Source: Capsicum annuum | Taxonomy: Eukaryota > Streptophyta > Magnoliopsida > Solanales > Solanaceae | Direction of reading: 5' to 3' | Length of the DNA: 64,000 nt | Assembly: GCF_002878395.1 (NCBI RefSeq) | Contig: NC_061114.1 | Span: 142,315,090 to 142,379,089, forward strand | Shown here: positions 54,851 through 64,000 of the stretch, piece by piece | Layout of the letters: every line of letters begins with the position of its first letter | Numbering within the stretch: the stretch's first letter is position 1 | Made by a program: the position numbers and the translations under genes | The notes under the pieces: model-generated | What the model was told of the DNA's origin: nothing | Seen by the model: the letters and a program-made list of their open reading frames with translations, nothing else | The model's database searches: none

Positions 54851-55319
54851 TAAAGGTTTATGGTGGGAAATGTTTGAAAAGCCCTTAACTTAAAAGCTAA
54901 AAACCAACTCCCATGAGGGTACGACTCTCCGTCTAAATAGTACCCTAAGATACGAGTGATACCCTAACTCATACCCTATACCTCACCATGGACCTCCAAA
55001 CTAGTCATCACACAACAACCACGCCAAACTAGTAGCAAAAGGTACAAATGGTACCCTAAATCGTACCTTGGATAGTTGAATCCACTAGACTAACCTTGGA
55101 TCATCATACGATTAACAAGATACCAATATTACCCTATTATATGTATCGTAGGATGCCCACTCGTATCTTGGACAGAACCCAACAAAAACTTACTTCCCAA
55201 CATACAAAAAGAGGTACCCAACCCGTATCCTAGGGTACAACTAGTACTTATGAGTCGTACCTTGCCCAAAGTGTCAAACTTAGTAAATTTTTCTAAGAGT
55301 CCAAGTTTAGGGTGTTTGA
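54851..55319 (-). repeat. Inverted, diverged LTR (copy D), part two, with LTR start
   Basis: Continues copy D across the Athila insertion, with repeated GTACGACTC/GATACGAGT motifs in inverse sense. Read on the minus strand it starts TCAAACACCCTAAACTTGG, comparable with TGAAACACCCTGG of copy B, so its 5' LTR end is at about 55319. Confidence 0.6.
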
Positions 55320-57048
55320 GATAATTGCTTAAGCGATAACTTGACGTTTTAGTAGTCATAGATGATTTGTTTAAAAAACCATTTTCTTAGTTTTCATCTA
55401 TTTTAGAAACTTTGAGGTTTGTTTTAAGGGATTTTAGCGAAATTTCTTCCATTTTCATGCTTGGGTAAGCTATAAATCACTATTTCAATTATTTTAATTT
55501 GGTTATAAAACTATTTTAAATCTCAATTCCAATTTGGAATTTGGGAAATTTTTGCCTTGAAGGCCTAAATTGCATCCTTTGATTAAAACACCAATTGTAA
55601 TATGTTTTCACTTGGATTTTCTCCTATGGCTTCCTTTAATCATAAGTAAGAGTTGTATAAACCAAAATATTTTGTTTTGCCCTTTCTTTTCAAAAACCTT
55701 TTTTGGGGGTCTACTTTGACCCTGACTTAAAAATAGGCAATACGGTTATCAATCACGGAAATAATATTATTACTATTGTGTTCTTGAATGGCGGCATATA
55801 TTATTGTTGGTGGTGATCTAAGATGATATTGCTACATATTACCTGTGTGGGGGATTTATCTGATAGAATTGGCCTTGTTTATGCATTGGTTGCTTTTATC
55901 ATGTTAGAAATACCCAAGATTGGGTAAATGTGATGGAAATAATCTCGTACATGCATATCTATTAAAATAGTACTTTGCTTATACCAAATCATAGATGGTT
56001 GACATACTATATATATTATAAGTTGATGTGTATATATATTGAATGGATTCAATATCTTTATAGTTGTTTGGTTGGGAGCATTACATCCTTATATCACATA
56101 TAAATTCATGATGCATTGGTACCATTGAGTAAACATTGATTTTCGACAAAAATGAGACATTTTTACAAAACCCTCTATTGTAGTCCATGAGTTATAAAGG
56201 CTATATGAATATTGATATTTTGATTATCGGGAAAGTATATGGGTGGAGACCCCTCCCCCCATGGGTACTACCTAATAGCATTGCTCGTTATGTGCATATA
56301 GAGGTTATATGATAATCTCTATCATATCATATCATATCATCATTATCAACGTTGTATTTCATACATTATGCATCTTCAGTGTCATGATTCTATTTGTTAT
56401 TCATTGCATATGTAATTTGTTTATTTTATGTAGGTGTTTATTTATTTATATGCTATATTTATAACTATTAGTGGAGATGGTGTAAGATACCATTTGGGAC
56501 AAATTTTGTTTATAGGTGATGTGTTCATAATATGTATTTATATACCGTATTTTCTACTTTGCTCTACCGGCCTATGATACCTAATGAGTACAAGTGGATG
56601 GTACTCAAACCTACTGTTACCTTTCAATGTAGATCCAAGAATGAGTGTATCACACGACAACTAAGATCATGTGGTTGGTTATTGAAATTTTTGAGGTAGT
56701 GGCTACTTTATGCCTTCAGAGTCAAATTGAGACCTCATCCCATCAAGTTGATGTCTTTATTTCATATTTAGAGGTGGGCTTGTAGTTTTTTGAATTTAGT
56801 CATATTTTTAGTTTTGTGTTGTATTAGATTATTCTTACACTATGAAACCAAGTTTTTGCATGGTTTTTAGTATATTTATTATTCAAACCTCCTCTATTAT
56901 TGTACTTGTATAGGTTTGACTTTGCTCCAAAAGTCTCACCTAGGGAATTATTGCACTATTTTCTCCTTATGTATCAGTTTGGGTGATTGTCTTACTTATC
57001 AAGGCTTAGTATGAGTGCCATTATGACCTGAATGTTTGGGTCGTGATA
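55320..57048 (+). repeat. LTR of another Tekay-like element (copy E), left edge uncertain
   Basis: It ends GGGTCGTGATAA just before a tRNA-Met-type primer site, the classic chromovirus LTR end (GGGTCGTGACA). The left boundary is not resolved and may be truncated by copy D. It is not obviously alignable with the other LTR families here. Confidence 0.6.
56316..56341. repeat. (ATATC)n short tandem repeat
   Basis: About five ATCAT/ATATC units in the copy E LTR. Confidence 0.8.
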
Positions 57049-57050
57049 AA

Positions 57051-57063
57051 TTGTTGTCAGAGC
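57051..57063 (+). other. Primer-binding site, copy E
   Basis: TTGTTGTCAGAGC matches TTGGTATCAGAGC with two changes. Confidence 0.7.
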
Positions 57064-57285
57064 AGCCAAGTTTCTTGGTCTCCTCAGGTGTAATAACAAG
57101 ATTTCTGGTACAGTCTTACGAATTGATAGGGTGTCTAGTGGAATCTCACGAATTGATATGTAGACACACGTATCTATCTTTAACCCGCTATAAGATATCT
57201 TTATGAAACTTCGTTTGTTTGTTCCTTATCATGCAGGTTTTCCATATCCTATATTCTAAACTATGTTAATCTCTTTTTTATGTAG

Positions 57286-57763
57286 ATGTTGAAGTCTAGA
57301 TCCCATGAGGCTAAGGATATTGAGCTTGCATCTGGGTAGGGAGCCCAGCCTAGGTGATGAGTCATGGGTCGCGAGCGGGCTCAAGGTAGAGGACAGGCAT
57401 GGGGGTCTACCCTTTTTAGAGATAGTACTAGGGGGCTCTCCCCCGAGCTTTATGGTTATGCATGCAAGAGATAGAGCGCCTACTTAGGATCCACAGAGTA
57501 CTACTACCCTAGCTTTGGAGGGTTTATTGATTCATTTACAAACTTATTTGGAGGTTGTTTGCTTGAGTTCACCTTGTATTCCTTTAGATTCGAATGTTGT
57601 ACTTTTATATATGCCAGATTTATTGATGTATTCCTCCAGTTTCAAGCGTGGTTCTTTTATCAGTTCTGACATCTGCTTATGGTATTCCACCGGCTTTGAG
57701 TATTTTTACTACTTTTTTGCCAGTATTTTAGTGTGGCATTTTGAGTCTAAGAGGTTATGTTGT
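57286..57763 (+). pseudogene. gag start, copy E (interrupted and broken)
   Basis: The ATG at 57286 (MLKSRSHEAKDIELASG) lies at the expected distance from the primer site. Stops follow after about 17 codons and again later. It is cut at 57763 by the minus-strand element F. The short length and decay mean capsid motifs cannot be checked; the assignment is mainly positional. Confidence 0.5.
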
Positions 57764-59739
57764 TGTCAAAACCCGAACTAGGGTTTAGTCATGAAAGGTA
57801 TCTTAAGCCCACCATGAGATAGAGAGCCCCCCTACCACCACAAAGCCTAATATCCAAAACATAATAAATTAGTACAACAAAAGCATACCCTTTAGTAATA
57901 AGAAGGAAAGATAATCAAATGTAAACTCTATGAATCAAAACCAACATCCAACCCACACTTGTCCACAAAAGCCTCTAAAAACCAGAAATGCCAAATAGGT
58001 TGGGAACCAACATCCAACCCACACTTGTCTATAAAATCCTCTAAACACCAGAATTGCAAAATAGGTCGGGACATGCCCTAATCTATGAACGAAAATGAAA
58101 TCCAAGAAAAATACAAAGACATCAAGGAAATAGATAAAATGATTAGGACTTTTGAAAGATGGAGGCTCACCACTTCACAGCCAATCAATAGATGTACCGA
58201 ACCACGTAATGCTACACATGAGTAACTGAAAATCCCTTGGAACCTACATCATGAAACTATGAAGCATTATACGACGGTCAACTAGATAGGCACTTGCATA
58301 TAACTTAGGGAAAGTGATAAAAATGTCAATGCAAAAAAATAGTCAAAAATCATATGAACTGCATTCATATTCATATATATATGATGCAGGGATAGGGACA
58401 AGAGTCATGAACATGAGTTTTTAAACCATTAACCTGAACTGTGTAGCTTGCTTCATCCTAATGGCACCTACGAGCTATATGGGTTCAACTTCCATTGCTG
58501 AAAAGACCCCAATGCATGTTAGCTTCACGAATCGAGGAATTCGACGGAAAGGCTAAAGATACCAAGGCTCTAGCCATTCCAAAATATAATGTGTGAAACA
58601 AGGACACAGTCAAATAGACCTCTACATTGGAAATATGATTTTTAGTGTTAGTCTCATTTGGACTACACCTGCACGATAAGCTGCACAATTCCCTTTAAGC
58701 CTTAATTAAAATAGTATGCACATAAACCCAACCATTAATCCGGGAGTTCTATATTAAGGCATTTACCACATGGTATGGTAATGCCAATTATGCTTTCAAA
58801 CTTATATAATCATGCCAAACCAATCCATGTAACCATTAGACTCTCAAGTTCCATTTTAAAAAACAAACTATTGCCACCAAGGGACTTTAAAATCCTTTTT
58901 AACCAATTATCCATTAATGCAATATAGTGGGTTCATAAATAATTTGTATTATGCAATTATCCATGTTCAAAAAGCAAATTTACAAAGTGATTGGGGATAA
59001 TACCATTACCAAGCAAAAATTCATCAATTTGGGGAAACCCATGTTCCCCCTTCCAATTCCCATAACAATGCACCCATTAGGTCCAAAAACCATCAATTAA
59101 AAACATAAATTATCAATTTAAAACATCTGAAAAGTAATGCAAGTTGTACCAATCAAAATCCCTCAACCCAATTTCAAACCCATCAATTTAAACAACATAG
59201 ATAATGAGTAAATAAATGCCAGAATGTAAGATTAAAGATTGAGAATGAGATACATGCCTGAAATACACATGAAATTGAATACAATTCAAAGTTTGGATCC
59301 TGGAGTAATGATTTCTTGAAAAACCCTTGAACTTTCTTGGTTTAGGTGGTAGAGGAGAGAATAGGAGTGTTTGATCTTTAAACTGAATGGAAAAAGGTAA
59401 CATTTATATTTATAAGTCATGGAAAGGGTGAAAAGACCAAAATCCCTTCACCTCAAGTGAAAAAAAATAAAAATTAGGTGATTTTAGCATAGAAGTATGG
59501 CATGCTAATATCTCAAAGGCTAGGCTCTGTCTATCGCGGAACTCCAGTTGTATGACACACCACTATTGCGAAGGCACACTACCTCAAAATTTCAAAATAG
59601 CTCAAAAACCTTTTGAAAATGCCAAAACTTTCCCAAAACACCCTTTTAAAATCCCTACACATAATTCAAGTCAAAAATAGAAATTATGAAAGTGGTAGGG
59701 TCAAAAATAAAATCGTCGAAATTTTTACGGGGTCTTATA
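57764..59739 (-). repeat. 3' LTR, copy F
   Basis: 1,976 bp. The plus strand opens TGTCAAAACCCG (the inverse of ..GGGTTTTGACA) and closes GGGGTCTTATA. No matching LTR is in the window, so only one boundary pair can be seen. Confidence 0.75.
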
Positions 59740-59770
59740 TTATCCCACCCCTTTGGATCATTCACCCCCA
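59740..59770 (-). other. Polypurine tract, copy F
   Basis: The minus strand reads AAAGGGGTGGGATAA right before the LTR start, preceded by GGGGGTGAATGATCC. Confidence 0.75.
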
Positions 59771-59879
59771 AATGAGGTGTCAGGACATTTTTAGCACGAT
59801 AATAGCAAAAACACATCAGAATCAAATGACAAATTTGAAATGCTACAAGGAGAAAGTGAAAGTCATACCTGAAGAACTC

Positions 59880-62800
59880 TCATCTAACTAGGGGAACAAA
59901 AAAGGGAACTTGGACTTCATATCTTCCTCAGCTTCCCATGTAGCTTCTTCCACCTTTTGATTTCACCAAAGGACTTTAACTAAAGATACATCCTTTATCC
60001 TTAATCTATGAACTCGCATATCCAATATTACAATTGGGACTTCCTCATTAGACAAAATCCATAACACCAACATCCTCAATCAGCACTATCAAGAAATAAT
60101 CACCCACACACTTTTTTAGCTTATACACATGGAAAAAAGGATTAACAGAAGCCAAACTTTCTGGTAACTCTAACTTTTAAGCAATATTACCAACTCCTCT
60201 TATAAATTGCAACAGACTAATATAACGGGTTATGTGCTTTGCCCTTCTTCCCAAACCTCATGACTCCTTCATAAAAGAAATAATTAGATAACCCATTCAC
60301 TTACTTTAAACTCAAAATCCCTTCATGTCACATTCGTATAATACTTTTGGCAACTACGGGCAGTTTTAAGTCTTTCACTAATCACCTTCACCTTCTCTAT
60401 GGCTTGGTAAACCAAATCAGGACCAAACAACCTAATTTTCCTACCTCAAACCACCCAATAGAAGACCTACACCTTCTATGATAGAAACCCTCAAAAGGAG
60501 CTATTTGAATTCTAGAATGGTAACTATTATTATGTACAAACTCAATAAAGGAAAATGGTCAACCCAACTATCCTTAAAGTCAATCACACAAGACTTTAGT
60601 ATATCCTCCAAAGTCTGAATAGTTTGCTCTCTTGTCCATCCGTTTGAGGGTGTAAAACAATGCTAAGGTTCACCTGAGTACCCAAACCTTTCTGAAGTAA
60701 ATGCTAAAAATGAGAACAAAACTATGTACCTCGGTTTTTAATGATAGACACGAGCACTCCATGCAATTTGACTATCTTCTTAAAGAATAACTTGGCATAG
60801 TCATCTCTTGAGTAGTTAGTCCTCATAGGCAAAAAGTGAGCAGACTTAGTCATTCTATTCAAAATGACCCAAAAAGAATCATACTAATTGCAAGATCATG
60901 GAAACTCACATAAAAATCCTTATTAATTATCTCCCACTTCCACATAAACAACTCTATCTCTTTAGACATGCCACTAGGCCTCAAGTGTTTGACCTTGACT
61001 TGTTGATAAACTATACATTTAGCCATGAAATTTTCAATAGCTCTCTTTAAATTGTTCAACCAATAGATTTCCTTAAAGTCATAATATATCTTAGTCGAAC
61101 CTGGATGAACTGTATATCTAGACTCATACCCTCAGTCAAAATCCTTTCTCACATCCCATCAATATCAGAAATGCACAACCTCCCTTGATACCTCAAGATG
61201 CCATCCCTCCTATCTCTAAAGCAAAAACCTTTTATTGACCCTCACGATCCTTAATCTGAATAAGTATAGGATCTTAAACCTTTTTCTCTTTCACCACAGC
61301 ACCAAGAGATAATTTAACTAATTCTTGAACAATCACTCTCCCATCCTCAAAGTCTAAGAGATGAATTCCCAAGTTAGCCAACTTGTGAATATCCTTCAAC
61401 AACCCGCTTTTATCCTCATAAATATGAGATAAGCTTCCCATAGACAATATGTTAGGAGCATCAGCAACAACATTAGCTTTACCTTAATGGTAGTGCAAAC
61501 TCATGTCCTAATCATTAAGTAGATCGAGTGACTGCCTCTTCTTGATTTTCAATGCCTTCTATAAAAACATACACTGCAAGCTATTATGATATAAATAGAT
61601 ATCTATATGTACCCCATGCAAATAATGGTGCTAGATTTTCAAAGGAATGATCATTGTCGCCAACTACAGATCATGAGTTGGGTAATTTGTCTCATGAATT
61701 TTAAGCTGCCTAGAATCATAAGACACAACCTTACAATGCTACATCAAAACACAACCTAGTCCCACGTGATACATAATATAATATATAACAAACCCTTTAG
61801 TACCATCGAGCAGGGTCAAAACTAGCATAAAAGTCAACTTATCCTTCAACTTCTCAAAGCTATCCTCACAAGAATTTGATACAAGAACTTAACTTTTTTT
61901 GAGTCAACCCTGTCAGCGGATCATCAATAGAAAAGAAACTTTCCACGAACCTCCTATAATACCCAGCCAAGCCTAAGAAGCTCCTAATCTCAGTTGGAGT
62001 CGCAGGTCTTGGCTATTTCTTAACTGCCTCAAATTTCTATGGATCCATTATGATCTCCTTAATAGAAATAACATTCCTAAGAAAAGTCACAAATTCACTC
62101 AAAACTCACACTTAGAAAATTTGGCGTGTAGTATTTGGTCCATAAGAGTCTTGAACATGATTCGTAGGTAATTGTCATAATCATCCACACTCTTATAGTA
62201 CATCAAGATGTCATTAATGAAACTATCATGAACAAGTCCAAGAACTGCCTTAACACCTAATTAATATGATCCACGAAAATAACCAGAGCATTAGTCAACT
62301 CAAATAACATAATTAGAAACGTATGTTGACCATACCATATTAGGAAAGAAGTCTTGGAAATATCAATCTCCTAAATTTTCAACTGATGATAGACTGGATA
62401 AAGATCAATCTTAGAGAAACCTCTAGAACCCTAAATCTAGTCAAAAACATTATCAATCTTAAGAAGAGGGCACTTATTTTCCACTGTCACCTTATTCAAC
62501 TGATGATAGTCTATACACATCAAAAGAGACCCATCCTTCTTTCATACAAAAAGTAGAGGAGCTCTCTATGGAGAAACACTAGGATGATTGAAACCCATAT
62601 CAAGTAGATCCTTTAAGTACTCCTTTAGCATTTTTAATTCAACCAAAGTCATCCTATAAGGAGGAATGAAAATGGGATGGGTATCTAGTAGAAGAAAATT
62701 CCAAAATTTATTTCCTCTATTAGGAGAAATCCCAAGAAGATTAGCAGGAAACACTTCAGGAAATTCATTAACCATAGGGCCAGATTGCAAAGAAGGACTT

Positions 62801-63390
62801 TTAGAATTAAAATCCTTAACCCAAACTAGATGGTATAGAAACCCTTTGGAAATCAACTTTTGGTCGCTAAGATAGGAAATAAACCTCTCTTTAGGAACTA
62901 TAGAACTCTCTCCCATTCGATTACTGTTTTATTAGGGAATTGAAAGATGGCCTTCTGGGTCCTACAATCCTGAGAAACAGATAATGAATAACATCAATCC
63001 ATCCACATGATCACATTAAAATCTACCATATAAAGATCTATCAAATCCACCAATGTCTTCCTATGAAAGATGGACACTGCAAAAATCCTATAGATTTTTC
63101 TAGCAATAATTGAGTCACCTACTGGAGTAGAAATAAAAAAGGGGTCAAAAATATTTTCAGGACCTAAACAAAAGTGTACATCCATATGAGGGGTCATATA
63201 AGATAGGGTAGAACCTGGATCAAGTAAATAAATATCACAAGAGAAGTGTTGTAACATACCAGTAGCAATATCTAGAAATACCTCAAACTCCTGATGAGTA
63301 TAAAGTACATAGAGATGATTTCAATCAGTGTTGGTACAAAAAGTGGCACCCTTAAGAGAAGGTTCCAAAAAAGTGGCGATCAGAACCCTA
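59880..63390 (-). pseudogene. pol, copy F: protease, RT, RNase H, integrase
   Basis: Protease 63257-62994 (LLDPGSTLSYMTP, the aspartic site DPGST readable). Reverse transcriptase about 62916-61950 (LKEYLKDLLDMGFNHPSVSP). The catalytic motif near 62209-62222 reads FINDILMY, with Asp changed to Asn in the first catalytic position. RNase H about 61900-61420. Integrase about 61130-60300 (MAKCIVYQQVKVKHLRPSG at 61025-60970). The region 60300-59880 should hold the C-terminal integrase and chromodomain, but I could not read it clearly. Many stops. Confidence 0.8.
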
Positions 63391-64000
63391 TTAGCTCCAG
63401 TGGCAACTTTTTTTATATGACAATTTCTCTATAGATGTCTAGGCTGACAATATTTAAAATGGAAGTTTCTCTTCTCCTAATAATAACCATGGTGAAACTA
63501 CCCATAAAATTGACAAAAAGGATAAGGTGGGTCTATTTTGCTCTATTGGTCTAAGACTTGGCACCCTATTCCGTAAGACCACTACTATACAGAAAAAGGC
63601 AATCACCTAAAGGATTAGAATAAGGAGAACTAATTGTCAAGTAAGAAGCTCCCTAATTTTTATTCTTCGTCCACTGTCTACTATCTCTCCAACTATTTTG
63701 TTGACCCCTATCCTACTCTGAATGTCTAAACTTTTTGTTCTACCTCGCTCGTATCTCTACATACTTCTTCTTTTTATCCTCCACCTGTTGTATATAAACA
63801 ACCAACTTAGAGATGTACATGTCATTGTTCAACATCGTAACCTTATACTCCAATACTAAATCACGGGACAACCTAGAAGTAAACTTCCTTATTTTAGATC
63901 TCATGTTATCCACTAACTCTGAAGTATAATGAGACAATCGCTAAAATTTTAGAGCATACTCTTTCATACTGTTCTTTCCTTACTTCAAGTTCATAAACTC
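63391..64000 (-). pseudogene. gag, copy F (partial, continues past the window)
   Basis: The frame 63937-63740 includes MRSKIRKFTSRLSRDLVLE and KLVVYIQQVEDKKKK, colinear with the gag C-terminal halves of copies A and B. A degenerate zinc knuckle lies near 63430-63470 (first Cys lost). Confidence 0.8.

Larger units (their letters stand above)
57764..64000 (-). mobile_element. Tekay-like chromovirus (copy F), minus strand, runs off the right edge
   Basis: 3' LTR 57764-59739, polypurine tract, then chromodomain/integrase to gag reading leftward from the window edge. The LTR start (TATAAGACCCC on the minus strand) and the C-rich/Alu-like repeated motif near 59520 resemble the inner element at 24399. 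It interrupts copy E. The 5' LTR lies outside the window. Confidence 0.85.

Overview
The window is repeat-dominated plant nuclear DNA, most likely from a nightshade (Solanaceae). That placement is an inference from an RTE-type LINE whose 3' tail resembles the tail shared with nightshade TS SINEs, a Stowaway-type MITE of the CTCCCTC class, Tekay/Del chromoviruses primed by initiator tRNA-Met, and an Athila-type element. I found no intact host gene. Almost everything is a mobile element inside another mobile element, and nearly every coding region carries stops or frameshifts.

Layout. 1-13050: the 5' LTR, primer-binding site and gag of a Tekay-like element (copy A). Its gag is split by a ~9.5 kb CACTA-like DNA-transposon insertion (3098 to about 12626). 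That insertion carries at least five intron-separated exons of the DOCK-family gene SPIKE1 on the minus strand, a MITE, and a 4 kb RTE LINE with an 18-bp target duplication and an assembly gap. About 13050-16640: an AT-rich endogenous pararetrovirus-like (Caulimoviridae-like) fragment on the minus strand. It has a last-ORF-like gene, a promoter/poly(A) region, and a tightly packed run of seven small ORFs, two of which are duplicated. 16640-21436: degraded retroelement sequence with CCHC knuckles, cut by a 1.5 kb terminal-inverted-repeat element (17813-19302).

21437-40232: a second Tekay-like element (copy B) of the same LTR family as copy A. Its gag is interrupted by another Tekay-like element (24399-34499) with paired LTRs and a perfect 5-bp target duplication GTGGT. 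40233-55319: a diverged LTR in the opposite orientation, split by a complete 13.5 kb Athila-type element (41375-54845, minus strand) with a perfect 5-bp target duplication GGACA. The Athila element carries an additional ORF downstream of pol. 55320-57763: LTR, primer-binding site and gag start of another Tekay-like element, interrupted by a minus-strand Tekay-like element (57764 to beyond 64000) that runs off the window.

How the parts relate. gag, protease, reverse transcriptase, RNase H, integrase and chromodomain segments of each LTR element would together form a replication machine, but none here is intact. The nesting gives a relative order of insertion. The parts most worth a second look are the SPIKE1 fragment with introns inside a DNA transposon and the compact pararetrovirus-like ORF cluster.
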